Assembly: GCF_021107415.1 (NCBI RefSeq)
Contig: NZ_JAIOSW010000025.1
Coordinates: 1-33,304, forward strand
Direction: 5' to 3'
Source: Desulfobacula sp.
GTDB lineage: Bacteria > Desulfobacterota > Desulfobacteria > Desulfobacterales > Desulfobacteraceae
DNA length: 33,304 nt
Shown here: one piece after another, positions 9,702 through 17,850 of the stretch
How positions within the stretch are numbered: position 1 is the stretch's first letter
Layout: each line of letters begins with the position of its first letter
The notes under the pieces: generated by a model
What the model was told of the DNA's origin: nothing
What the model saw: only the letters and a program-made list of their open reading frames with translations
The model's database searches: none
Made by a program: the position numbers and the translations under genes

Positions 9702-9763
9702 TGGTTTTAAACTCAAATTGATATCTTTATGTCGAAGCTATGAAAAATTGTTGCTATATTTTT
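9702..9763. repeat. About 60-bp direct repeat, copy 2
   Basis: This is the partner of 8642-8704, 1060 bases away, and lies about 100 bases upstream of the EamA start codon. Together the two copies bracket the transporter gene. Confidence 0.8.
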
Positions 9764-9997
9764 TATATTATAGAGTAGAATTTGGAAGAATGCCTGGCCA
9801 TGAGGCCCTTGGTTCATATAATTGAATAAAACCTTCAAAACTGGAAAAGCCTTATAAACCATATATGGGGTGCTCAAATTTTATCCGGACTGGGTCTTTA
9901 AAATACCAGTGAACGCCGTTGGTTTCCAGCCGAAACCCCATAATAATAGATAAAAGACTCACTCTCAGCAACTGAATTTCTCTGTTGAAAAGCAGAG
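9764..9997. other. Noncoding stretch with short palindromes
   Basis: No gene is seen. It contains the hairpin GGTTTC-CAGCC-GAAACC near 9920 and a block at about 9858-9893 (ACCATATATGG then CCGGACTGG) that resembles the reverse complement of sequence at 27668-27697. Confidence 0.35.
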
Positions 9998-10306
9998 CTA
10001 TTTCTTCCCTTTATAGTTTTTCATTTCTATATACCAATCCTCATTACCATAAAGCTCATCTGAACATTCAGGGCACATACCATGGCTAAATGATGCTTCA
10101 GAATGTTCTTGGATATAGCCTTCTATTTGATTCCAATACCCGTTGTCATCACGTATCTTTTTGCAATGCGCGCAAATCGGAAGTAAACCGCTTAGTGTTT
10201 TAATATCATCAAGTGCATTTTGAAGCTCTTTGATTAATTCCTCCCATTCCTGTTTTTCCTGCCTGAGCTCCTTTTCAATCTGTAAGCGCTTGATTATCTC
10301 ACTATT
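9998..10306 (-). CDS. Coiled-coil plus zinc-ribbon module in frame behind the uspA stop codon
   Basis: The 102 codons begin directly after the TAA of the UspA gene (10309-10307) in the same frame and stay open to TAG 10000-9998. They encode a charged coiled coil (LQIEKELRQEKQEWEELIKE) and then the module SGLLPICAHCKKIRDDNGYW with FSHGMCPECSDELYG. That module normally closes PAS sensor kinases and response regulators. Its CxxC...CxxC cysteines are intact. No ATG, GTG or TTG codon exists in this frame before the zinc motif. So it is made only by stop readthrough, by unusual initiation, or not at all. Confidence 0.65.
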   Translation of the reverse strand, partial: NSEIIKRLQIEKELRQEKQEWEELIKELQNALDDIKTLSGLLPICAHCKKIRDDNGYWNQIEGYIQEHSEASFSHGMCPECSDELYGNEDWYIEMKNYKGKK

Positions 10307-10831
10307 TTATTTTTTCTCAAACGGAACAATAAAAATTGGAATTATTGAGCGTTTCAAAACATTTTTTACAATGTCAATACCCAAGGTTTTTTCTAAAAAA
10401 CCTTGATGTTTGCATCCCATAATGATGAGGTCGCAATTCTCATCTGCGCATGTTCCAACAATTTCATCTGCGATGGATCGACCTTCCGCCACAATGATTT
10501 TTTTAATTGGTGAACTGTAATCTTGATCTAAGTCAAGATCTTTTTTAAAAAAATCACCAATGGCCTGCTGAATTTTTAATGCATCTACATTTTTCCCAAA
10601 CATTGCTTTTTTAGCGCTATCTTTTCGTTGGGATTGTAAATCCTGGTAAAGAGTTTCCCCAAAAGCCATCTTTGTAAATTTAACAGGGCCGCTTGTATTG
10701 TCCTCCATCACGTGGAGTATAATGATATCTGCTTTATAATAGGCGGACAGGGTTGCTGCATGTTCAAATACCTGTTTCATTTTTGTTGAAAGGTCAGAAG
10801 TAACCAATATCTTTTTAATCTGTTGAACCAT
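10307..10831 (-). CDS. Universal stress protein, UspA family
   Basis: This 174-residue Usp-fold protein starts with KKILVTSDLSTKMKQVFEHA, contains DIIILHVMED, and ends with CDLIIMGCKHQG...VLKRSIIPIFIVPF. The usual nucleotide-binding signature G-x2-G-x9-G-S/T is only partly kept (Ile follows the last Gly), so ATP binding is uncertain. It lies 68 bases after the acyl-CoA dehydrogenase gene on the same strand and may be the last gene of that operon. A truncated paralog remains at 23219-23301. A zinc-ribbon module follows in frame beyond the stop. Confidence 0.9.
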   Translation of the reverse strand: MVQQIKKILVTSDLSTKMKQVFEHAATLSAYYKADIIILHVMEDNTSGPVKFTKMAFGETLYQDLQSQRKDSAKKAMFGKNVDALKIQQAIGDFFKKDLDLDQDYSSPIKKIIVAEGRSIADEIVGTCADENCDLIIMGCKHQGFLEKTLGIDIVKNVLKRSIIPIFIVPFEKK

Positions 10832-10898
10832 TTATATCTCCATATAAATTATGGTAAAATTTTTTTACCAATTATTGTCGATTTCTCAAATCATATTA

Positions 10899-12053
10899 TC
10901 AGGGTTTTCTTTTGTCTTTAAAAATCTGATTTGAAATAACAATTCTTTGTATTTCAGATGTGCCTTCATAGATGGTAAAAACTCTGGCATCCCTGTAATA
11001 CCTTTCTACATCATAGTCTTTGGTAAACCCGTATCCACCATGAATTTGAATAGCTCTGGCCGTTACCGTGTTTACCATTTCAGATGCAAACAGTTTTGCC
11101 ATGGATGCTTCTCTGGTATAATTTTCACCCCGGTCTTTCATGGCGGATGCGGAAAAAACCAGTTGTTTGGTCGCTTCTATCTGTGTGGCCATATCGGCAA
11201 TCTGGAACCGGATAGCCTGGTGTTTTGAAATAGCAGAGCCAAATTGTTTTCTATTTTTTGCATATTTTACTGCCGCATCAAAAGCTGCCTGGGCAACACC
11301 CAATGATTGGGCGGCAATACCGATTCTTCCGCTGTCAAGGCCGGACATGGCAATCTTAAATCCATCCCCTTCGTTTCCCAGGCGGTTTTCTTCAGGGATG
11401 CGACAGTTTTCGAATATCAGGTCTGTGGTATCTGATGCACGAAGTCCCATCTTATCTTCCATGTGTCCCACGGTCAGACCCGGCGTACATTTTGGAACAA
11501 TAAAAACACTGATACCTTTATGACCAACACTTTCATCTGTCTTTGCCGTTACAAGAACGACCTTCCCGTTTTTACCCGAAGTAATAAATCGCTTGGTCCC
11601 GTTAATAATGTACTCATCCTTGTCTTTAACGGCTGTGGTGGACTGATTGACAGGATCGGATCCGGCCTCGGGTTCTGTCAAAGCAAAGGCCCCTATTATT
11701 TCACCTGAAGCAAGAGGGGTTAAAAATTTTTCTTTTTGTTTTTCAGACCCAAATTTATTAAGGCTCTCGCAGACAATGGAATTTTGAACCGACATGACAA
11801 CAGAAGTTGAGGCACACGAATAGGCAATCTCCGATAATGCCAGCACATATGAGACGGCATCTGCAGCCTCCCCGCCATAGGCTTCAGGGATCATCATGCC
11901 CATTAAACCCAGTTCTCCCATCTGCTTAAAATTTTTTTTAGGAAATTTTTTTGTTTTATCCCTTTCGGCAGCACCTTCAGCAACAACCTTCCTGGAGAAC
12001 TCTCTGACCATGCTTTGAATCATTATTTGTTCATCTGTAAGTTTAAATGACAT
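10899..12053 (-). CDS. Acyl-CoA dehydrogenase
   Basis: This is a 384-residue FAD enzyme of the short-chain/branched-chain acyl-CoA dehydrogenase family, which forms the 2,3-double bond of acyl-CoA in the cytoplasm and passes electrons to ETF. Visible signatures are FALTEPEAGSDP (FAD and substrate site), IQIHGGYGFTKDYDVERYYRDAR, and the C-terminal YEGTSEIQR that carries the usual catalytic Glu. It sits 30 bases behind the XRE-cupin regulator and downstream of the 2-oxoacid oxidoreductase genes. Its substrate may therefore be the acyl-CoA made by that enzyme, for example isobutyryl-CoA or a 2-methyl-branched acyl-CoA. Chain specificity cannot be read directly. Confidence 0.93.
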   Translation of the reverse strand: MSFKLTDEQIMIQSMVREFSRKVVAEGAAERDKTKKFPKKNFKQMGELGLMGMMIPEAYGGEAADAVSYVLALSEIAYSCASTSVVMSVQNSIVCESLNKFGSEKQKEKFLTPLASGEIIGAFALTEPEAGSDPVNQSTTAVKDKDEYIINGTKRFITSGKNGKVVLVTAKTDESVGHKGISVFIVPKCTPGLTVGHMEDKMGLRASDTTDLIFENCRIPEENRLGNEGDGFKIAMSGLDSGRIGIAAQSLGVAQAAFDAAVKYAKNRKQFGSAISKHQAIRFQIADMATQIEATKQLVFSASAMKDRGENYTREASMAKLFASEMVNTVTARAIQIHGGYGFTKDYDVERYYRDARVFTIYEGTSEIQRIVISNQIFKDKRKP

Positions 12054-12083
12054 GTTTTATTCCCTTTTATATCGCTTTTGTAT

Positions 12084-12629
12084 TTAAGGTGCGTATACAA
12101 CCACAATCAATTCTGCCCGGGTTTGTCCTACATTTTTAAGATCATGTTTAATGCCTGAATTAAAATGAAGAGAATCGCCTTTGTTTAAAGAGTTGACATG
12201 ATCCCCCACTTGGACATTTACGTTACCTTCCAGCACATGTACGAATTCTTCTCCCTCATGGCAAAAGCTTACACCGCCGTGGCTTTTTTCAGCGTCAATC
12301 ACAATGCGAAATGCTTTTAAATGCTTATTTTCAGCACCCGGGGCCAACGGCGTGTATGCATAATTATCCGTTCTTTTGGTATAAGCTTTTGACCTTTCTT
12401 TACTGGTGGATTCTTCGTGTTTTAACAAGTGGTAGGAATCAACTCCAAGGGCTCTGGACAATTGAATCAGTGTTCCAACCGAAGGGGTTTTCTCACCGGA
12501 TTCTATCATTTTTATCTGCTCTTTTGAAAGACCGGTCTCATTTGCCATGGCATCCAGGCTCATTTTTTTATCCAGGCGGGCTCTTTTTATTTTTTTTCCG
12601 GTTGGGGAATCTTCTTGTTTCTTAGCCAT
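12084..12629 (-). CDS. XRE-family regulator with C-terminal cupin
   Basis: This 181-residue protein has an N-terminal helix-turn-helix (about residues 14-68, RLDKKMSLDAMANETGLSK) and a C-terminal cupin barrel (about 110-180, with EGEEFVHVLEGNVNVQVGDH and GIKHDLKN). Proteins of this layout are transcription regulators whose cupin senses a small metabolite. The gene lies inside the catabolic cluster, between the oxidoreductase gamma subunit and acyl-CoA dehydrogenase. AGGAG precedes ATG 12629. Just upstream lie four tandem 16-bp repeats that could be its own operator. Confidence 0.9.
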   Translation of the reverse strand: MAKKQEDSPTGKKIKRARLDKKMSLDAMANETGLSKEQIKMIESGEKTPSVGTLIQLSRALGVDSYHLLKHEESTSKERSKAYTKRTDNYAYTPLAPGAENKHLKAFRIVIDAEKSHGGVSFCHEGEEFVHVLEGNVNVQVGDHVNSLNKGDSLHFNSGIKHDLKNVGQTRAELIVVVYAP

Positions 12630-12642
12630 ATTTTCTCCTGTC

Positions 12643-12706
12643 TACCAATAGATACTTTTATCAATAGTTACACCTGCCAATAATTACATCTATCAATAAT
12701 TAAATT
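12643..12706. repeat. Four tandem 16-bp repeats upstream of the XRE-cupin gene
   Basis: Four units at 12643, 12659, 12675 and 12691 share the consensus TATCAATARTTACAYC with exact 16-base period. All keep CAATA at the same place. They fill the space between the oxidoreductase gamma gene and the ribosome site of the regulator. They may be an operator array for the regulator or a leader element. Confidence 0.75.
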
Positions 12707-12737
12707 GTTTAAAATTTACATTTTCAACGATGAGATA

Positions 12738-13277
12738 TTAATTGTTTCTTGCACAGTTGACGCCTTCATCAAATGCCTTCATATTCAAAGGAATAATTTT
12801 TGCTTTGGCTGCAAACTCTTCTTTTACACAATCTTTTAACAGGTCTAAATCAACTATGCCGGTCTTTGCGGCAAATGCACTTAAAGCCACAATATTAGCG
12901 GCTCTTACACTACCTGCTTTTATGGCAATATCATTTGCCGGAACAACCAGTTCAACAATATCTTCTCTGTTGCTTCTTGTGGGAATAAGAGAACTGTTAA
13001 TAAAGATAACTCCATCGGTTTTTACATCATTGGTAAATTTTTCCAATGACGGCCGATTCATTGCCACAAGGTGAGTAGGATTTTTTATGACGGGTGAACC
13101 GATTTTTTTGCTGGCAATGACAACAGTACAATAAGCTGTCCCGCCTCGCATTTCAGGTCCGTAGGATGGAACCCAGGCAACAAAAAAGCCCTGTTTCATT
13201 GCTGCATATGCCAAAAGCTTTGCACTGAGCAAGATTCCCTGGCCTCCAAATCCTGCAAATTTTATTTCTGTCTGCAT
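12738..13277 (-). CDS. 2-oxoacid:ferredoxin oxidoreductase, gamma subunit
   Basis: The 179 residues match the gamma domain of pyruvate/2-oxoacid:ferredoxin oxidoreductases, with the opening FAGFGGQGILLSAKLLAYAA and VPSYGPEMRGGTAYC. This subunit completes the CoA-dependent oxidation of a 2-oxoacid to acyl-CoA, with electrons going to ferredoxin. It follows the beta-subunit gene by 37 bases in the order ferredoxin, alpha, beta, gamma. Length is normal for the separate subunit. Confidence 0.94.
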   Translation of the reverse strand: MQTEIKFAGFGGQGILLSAKLLAYAAMKQGFFVAWVPSYGPEMRGGTAYCTVVIASKKIGSPVIKNPTHLVAMNRPSLEKFTNDVKTDGVIFINSSLIPTRSNREDIVELVVPANDIAIKAGSVRAANIVALSAFAAKTGIVDLDLLKDCVKEEFAAKAKIIPLNMKAFDEGVNCARNN

Positions 13278-13314
13278 TGTTTTCTCCCAAAAATATCAAT
13301 AAAAGTAAAATACC

Positions 13315-14052
13315 CTATTCCGGTACTTTGTAATCACCCAGTTCATAGTAGGGCAAAAGATTGTCCTCAGCCCATTTTAATGAATCAAGGGGTGTTAAAC
13401 CCCAGTTTGTCGGGCAGGTACTGACCACTTCAACAAAACTGAAACATTTGCCTTCCACCTGGTACTCAAATGCTTTTTTAATGGCTTTTTTTGTTTTATT
13501 GATCTGCTGGGGTTTTAATACGGCCTGGCGGGTTACATATCCTGGTGTTACGAGCTCTCCTAAAAGATTGGCCATTCGAATCGGCATTCCGGTCTGGTCG
13601 GTATCACGTCCTGTGGGGGCCGTGGTTGCCCGTTGCCCGGGCATGGTGGTTGGGGCCATCTGGCCGCCGGTCATGCCGTAAATGGCATTATTGATAAAAA
13701 TGGTTGTAAATTTTTCTCCTCTATTGGCCGCATGGATGATCTCTCCCATACCAATGCTTGCAAGGTCTCCGTCTCCCTGATATGTGAAAACAATCAAATC
13801 AGGCCTTACTCTTTTTATGCCAGTTGCCATGGCAGGGGCTCGACCGTGGGCTGCTTCCTGGAAATCAAAATTAAAATAATTATATGCCAGTACAGCACAC
13901 CCCACCGGCGCTATCCCCACGGTTTTTTTTCTGAGATCAAGTTCATCAATGACTTCTGCAACAAGTCTGTGAACAATCCCATGGGTACAGCCCGGACAAT
14001 AATGTGTCATTGTGTCACTTAGACTTTCCGGCGTTGAAAATGTTTTTCCCAT
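13315..14052 (-). CDS. 2-oxoacid:ferredoxin oxidoreductase, beta (TPP-binding) subunit
   Basis: This 245-residue thiamine-diphosphate subunit contains THYCPGCTHGIVHRL near the N-terminus and the TPP/Mg motif QGDGDLASIGMGEIIHAANR ending in FINNAIYGMTGGQ. It catalyses decarboxylation of the 2-oxoacid. Together with the VorB-like alpha subunit it fits the Kor/Vor group (2-oxoglutarate or branched-chain 2-oxoacids) better than single-chain pyruvate:ferredoxin oxidoreductase. It starts 26 bases after the alpha gene. Confidence 0.95.
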   Translation of the reverse strand: MGKTFSTPESLSDTMTHYCPGCTHGIVHRLVAEVIDELDLRKKTVGIAPVGCAVLAYNYFNFDFQEAAHGRAPAMATGIKRVRPDLIVFTYQGDGDLASIGMGEIIHAANRGEKFTTIFINNAIYGMTGGQMAPTTMPGQRATTAPTGRDTDQTGMPIRMANLLGELVTPGYVTRQAVLKPQQINKTKKAIKKAFEYQVEGKCFSFVEVVSTCPTNWGLTPLDSLKWAEDNLLPYYELGDYKVPE

Positions 14053-14078
14053 TATAATTTTCTCCTGAATTTAACTAT

Positions 14079-15146
14079 TTAGAGCAATCTTTTAATCACC
14101 TGGATAATTTTTTCCGGCGTGGGAATATCACCGCCGCATTCACCATAGAAATCAACTTCTCTTTGACCTTTAATGCAGCGTTCAACATCCTCAACCATTT
14201 GTCCCATGCTCATTTCAATGCAAATGACTTTTTTACAGCTTTTTTTTGTGGCCGCATCAAAAACAGCTTCTTCCGGGAACGGAAATAATGTTTTAGGCCG
14301 AAACAACCCGACATGAATGCCCTGTCCTTCCATCATATCAATGGATGTTTTGCACACCCGGCTCATGGTGCCGTAGCTTGTGATGAGGACTTCGTAATCA
14401 GTATCAGTATTGTATTTTTCATACAGAATTTCTTCTTTTTTCATCTGCTCATATTTAGATTTAAGGGCCAGGTTGTTATCATTGAGATCTTTGGGATCAA
14501 GAAAAAGAGATTTAACCAGATTTCTTTTGTCACTATTTCTTGTTGCCATACCATTTGCTGCCCATTCATCTTTATTGGAGGGTTCTGTTTTAAGATTATC
14601 CGGAAACTCCACAGGTTCCATCATCTGTCCGATCAGGCCGTCCCCCAGAATCATGACAGGTCCCCTGTATTTTTCTGCAAGAAAAAAGGCATTCATGGTC
14701 ATTTCAACAGCTTCCTGAACACCTTCCGGCGCTAAAACCAGCAATCTGTAATCCCCGTGACCGCCTCCTTTGGTTGCTTGGAAATAATCGCCCTGGGCAG
14801 GAAGAATACCACCAAGCCCTGGTCCTCCCCGCATGATATTGACGAATACAGCAGGCACCTGTGCGGCTGCGATATAGGATATGGCTTCACTCATCAAACT
14901 TATACCCGGACTTGATGAAGTCGTCATAACTCGTTCACCGGCCCCGGCTGCACCAAAAATCATATAGCCCACGGCGACTTCGCTTTCTCCCTGCAAAAAC
15001 ACACCATCAACTTCGGGTAGTCTTTTTACAAGGTATTCTGCCACTTCTGACTGTGGGGTTATGGGGTATGCAAAATAGTTTTTACAACCCGCACGGATGG
15101 CTGCTTCACCAATTGCTTCATTTCCTTTCATCAACACTTTTGCCAT
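14079..15146 (-). CDS. 2-oxoacid:ferredoxin oxidoreductase, alpha subunit (VorB/KorA-like)
   Basis: These 355 residues correspond to the alpha subunit often annotated as 3-methyl-2-oxobutanoate dehydrogenase VorB. Characteristic stretches are GNEAIGEAAIRAGCKNYFAY, PITPQSEVAEYL, VMTTSSSPGISLMSEA and MRGGPGLGGILPAQGDY. It binds the pyrimidine part of TPP across the interface with the beta subunit. Whether the substrate is 2-oxoisovalerate, another branched 2-oxoacid or 2-oxoglutarate is not settled by sequence; the neighbouring acyl-CoA dehydrogenase favours a branched-chain substrate. A 153-base gap separates it from the ferredoxin gene. Confidence 0.92.
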   Translation of the reverse strand: MAKVLMKGNEAIGEAAIRAGCKNYFAYPITPQSEVAEYLVKRLPEVDGVFLQGESEVAVGYMIFGAAGAGERVMTTSSSPGISLMSEAISYIAAAQVPAVFVNIMRGGPGLGGILPAQGDYFQATKGGGHGDYRLLVLAPEGVQEAVEMTMNAFFLAEKYRGPVMILGDGLIGQMMEPVEFPDNLKTEPSNKDEWAANGMATRNSDKRNLVKSLFLDPKDLNDNNLALKSKYEQMKKEEILYEKYNTDTDYEVLITSYGTMSRVCKTSIDMMEGQGIHVGLFRPKTLFPFPEEAVFDAATKKSCKKVICIEMSMGQMVEDVERCIKGQREVDFYGECGGDIPTPEKIIQVIKRLL

Positions 15147-15169
15147 TATTTTTATCCTTATAAATTGTT

Positions 15170-15183
15170 GCAGCCGTATCCGG
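15170..15183. other. Small hairpin between ferredoxin and alpha-subunit genes
   Basis: AGCCG-TATC-CGGCT is a perfect 5-bp stem with A/T-rich flanks, inside the 153-base spacer between the ferredoxin and alpha genes. It could be a processing or attenuation point that lowers expression of downstream genes; this is weak evidence. Confidence 0.3.
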
Positions 15184-15299
15184 CTAAAAAAACTATTTTT
15201 TCTCGAATTAAAGGCAGATATTTTTTACAGAAGAGAAATAAAGGAGAGGAATAAAACCCGATATTGTATTGGGAAAAACAGCCTTATTCGATAAAATTT

Positions 15300-15524
15300 T
15301 TATGTGGTTTGCTTTTCCAATTCAACAATACTGATGGCAACATCAGGACAGATTATGCAGCACATTGTACAGTAGATGCAATCTTCCGGTTTTGCCTGAA
15401 CAATAGGAAAATGCCCTTTTGTATTCACCTTGTCCGTGATTTCAAGAACATTTTTGGGGCATACATCGGCACACAGGCCGCACCCCTTACACCGTTCTGA
15501 ATCAATAATATGTTTGTACGTCAT
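15300..15524 (-). CDS. Two-cluster ferredoxin subunit of the 2-oxoacid oxidoreductase (VorD/KorD-like)
   Basis: This 74-residue protein has two [4Fe-4S] motifs, CKGCGLCADVCP and CIYCTMCCIICP, the layout of delta subunits of four-part 2-oxoacid:ferredoxin oxidoreductases. It carries electrons from the TPP site to the soluble ferredoxin pool. It precedes the alpha gene in the transcription order. A strong AGGAGG lies before ATG 15524. Confidence 0.93.
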   Translation of the reverse strand: MTYKHIIDSERCKGCGLCADVCPKNVLEITDKVNTKGHFPIVQAKPEDCIYCTMCCIICPDVAISIVELEKQTT

Positions 15525-15615
15525 TTGCTATCCTCCTTATTATTTCAATCTTGTTTTCAGATTAGGAACACGATTTTTTAATATTTTAAAAACAAACCGG
15601 GTTAAGCGGTCCATA

Positions 15616-16380
15616 TCAAGCAGTGCCACTTGTTTCAATTACAAAGACAAAAAGCTGTCTTGGCCCGTGGGCACCGTATACCATTTCAAGTTCTATATCC
15701 GCGGTTTTACTCGGTCCGGTGATAAAGGTCATGCAATTGGTTAATCCCTGTTCTTTTTCCTTAGGGTCCCATTTGAGCCTAAAATACAGCTCTTTTAAGT
15801 TTTCAATGATCTGATCTTTTGTTATGACGGCAACATGAATGGAAGGTACAAGAGACACTGCCCGGGGCTGATTGGGGCGGGTTCTCATCACCAGGGTGGC
15901 AGACTGGGCAACACCAAAATCCGCTGATGTGATACCGATATAGGATTCAATGAGTTGTGATCGGATTTTTGCTCTTTCCTGTGCCCCAGGTTTAGCGGAT
16001 CCCTTTGTTGTAAAAACGGTTACATCTTCTTTGTCCAATGTTTTTTCAAGGTTCAATTTGTCAATCAGCGGATGCTTCCAGGCAATGACAGATTTTTTCT
16101 TTCCCCATTCAGGCTGTGTGTTTTGAACCAGCTCAAGGATGGCTGAACTTGCTCCCGAACAATCTTTTATCCGCTTGATGGTTATATGAGCAAGACCAGC
16201 CTGTTCCTGGAAAAGATTTACCAGGGTGTCTTGTGTAGATTCACTTTTATGAGTATAGGTGTTTAATACTGTTTCAGCATCCTTTGGCCGGGTGCCGAAC
16301 ACTTCGGACAAGTCACAGACAGAGGTTCTTCCCAATGAAGATCGTATCGTTCTTATAAAGTCTTGCTGGTTATTATCCAT
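15616..16380 (-). CDS. lutC: LutC-like LUD-domain protein
   Basis: This 254-residue LUD-domain protein has the family motifs ITSADFGVAQSATLVMRT and FITGPSKTADIELEMVYGAH near the C-terminus. LutC is the third part of the LutABC lactate oxidation complex known from Bacillus subtilis and Shewanella (LldEFG). Its gene follows lutB by 29 bases in the order A-B-C. The symbol rests on homology and order; the substrate here may differ from lactate. Confidence 0.88.
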   Translation of the reverse strand: MDNNQQDFIRTIRSSLGRTSVCDLSEVFGTRPKDAETVLNTYTHKSESTQDTLVNLFQEQAGLAHITIKRIKDCSGASSAILELVQNTQPEWGKKKSVIAWKHPLIDKLNLEKTLDKEDVTVFTTKGSAKPGAQERAKIRSQLIESYIGITSADFGVAQSATLVMRTRPNQPRAVSLVPSIHVAVITKDQIIENLKELYFRLKWDPKEKEQGLTNCMTFITGPSKTADIELEMVYGAHGPRQLFVFVIETSGTA

Positions 16381-16409
16381 TTTTTAAGGACTCCTAAAGT
16401 ACTTCATGA

Positions 16410-17840
16410 TTAAGACTTTTTATTTTTCCACAGGGTTAAAAAACTTTTTTTTGCAATAGGTTGCATATCACGGCTTTGGGTCCAGCCTTTGAATCCAAAT
16501 GGTAATTTTAATATCAAGCCATTGTGGCGGGGTAAAAATTTTTGAAAAATCGCACCCATCTTTAATGCAAAATCATAAATTTTCCGGTTTTGAATCACCA
16601 TGGACCAGAGTTGAAACATTAATTTTTCTTTTGGCTCGGCCGGTTTGACATCCCAATTTTGATCCCCCTCGGCCAGCTTGGCCCGAAGTGCCAAGAGCAT
16701 CCTGGGAAGATTAATATTCACAGAACAGGCTTGTTTGCAGGCACCGCAAAGGGGTTCGCCCCGGCACAAGTCCTTTGCTCGGTTGATGCCTACAAAAAGT
16801 GGTGTGAGCACAGCACCGATGGGACCTGAATAGGGATACCCATAGGCGTGCCCCCCGATTTTCCCGTAGACTGGACACACATTGAGGCAGGCCGCACACC
16901 TGACACAATAAAGAACTTCACGAAACTCGGAATCGGCGAGGATTTTAGAGCGACCATTATCCAGAATAACCAAATGAAATTCATCCGGTCCATCAATTTG
17001 CTCTTCGGTTCTCGGACCTCCGATATAACTAACATAGCCTGCCATATTCTGGGCGGCCGCTCCCCTTGATAGGAGCCGGAACAAGATATCATGGTCTTCA
17101 AGTCTTGCCACAATTCTTTCCATTCCCATGAAAACCATATGGATCTTGGGCATGGTGGTGGACATGCGGATATTTCCCTCATTGGATACTGTTGTGATAT
17201 GACCTGTTTCAGCACAGGCAATATTACAGCCGGAAAGGCCCATGTCTGCGGTTAAAAATTTTTCCCGCAACGCTTTTCGTGCTGCCTGGGTAAGGACGGG
17301 TGGGTCTTCACAATAAGGAATATTCATCTTTTCAGTAAAAAGCTTTGCAATTTCTTTTCGTGTTTTATGAATGGCCGGAGCGATAATATGAGAAGGGGCT
17401 TCTCCGGCAAGCTGGATGATATATTCACCAAGATCCGTTTCATTGACTTCAATATTGTTTTCTTCAAACCGATCATTTAAACCAATCTCTTCGGTGACCA
17501 TGGATTTGCCCTTGACCACCATTTTCACTTTGTTTTTTTTAGCCACATCAAGGCAGTAGCCGGTAGCATCTTTGGCATCCTTTGCAAAAAAAACCTTTCC
17601 ACCGCTACTTTGAATTTTTCCGGCAAGGGATTCAAGAAGCACATCCAGATTATTGATGGCGAACTCCCTTATTTCATGGCCTTTCTGCCGCAACTCCGGC
17701 CCTTCGGGAAGGTCTTTATAGGTTTGTGCGGTTGCCGGTCCCAACCGGTTCTGGACACTTTTAAGGGCATTTTGTAACACACTATCATTAATGGCTTTTA
17801 CAGCATTTTGCGTGTAAGACTCTGTATCTATCTCAACCAT
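16410..17840 (-). CDS. lutB: LutB-like iron-sulfur LUD protein
   Basis: This protein of 476 residues combines an N-terminal LUD domain (motif GLSGCNIACAETGHITTVSN) with a C-terminal dicluster ferredoxin domain (CVRCAACLNVCPVYG and CGACKQACSVNINLPRM). LutB carries electrons within the LutABC complex. The ATG at 17840 is preferred over one 33 bases upstream: AAGGAG precedes it closely, and the upstream one lies inside the end of lutA. The stop of lutA (17851) and this start are 10 bases apart, which points to translational coupling. Confidence 0.92.
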   Translation of the reverse strand: MVEIDTESYTQNAVKAINDSVLQNALKSVQNRLGPATAQTYKDLPEGPELRQKGHEIREFAINNLDVLLESLAGKIQSSGGKVFFAKDAKDATGYCLDVAKKNKVKMVVKGKSMVTEEIGLNDRFEENNIEVNETDLGEYIIQLAGEAPSHIIAPAIHKTRKEIAKLFTEKMNIPYCEDPPVLTQAARKALREKFLTADMGLSGCNIACAETGHITTVSNEGNIRMSTTMPKIHMVFMGMERIVARLEDHDILFRLLSRGAAAQNMAGYVSYIGGPRTEEQIDGPDEFHLVILDNGRSKILADSEFREVLYCVRCAACLNVCPVYGKIGGHAYGYPYSGPIGAVLTPLFVGINRAKDLCRGEPLCGACKQACSVNINLPRMLLALRAKLAEGDQNWDVKPAEPKEKLMFQLWSMVIQNRKIYDFALKMGAIFQKFLPRHNGLILKLPFGFKGWTQSRDMQPIAKKSFLTLWKNKKS

Positions 17841-17850
17841 ATGGTCTCCT

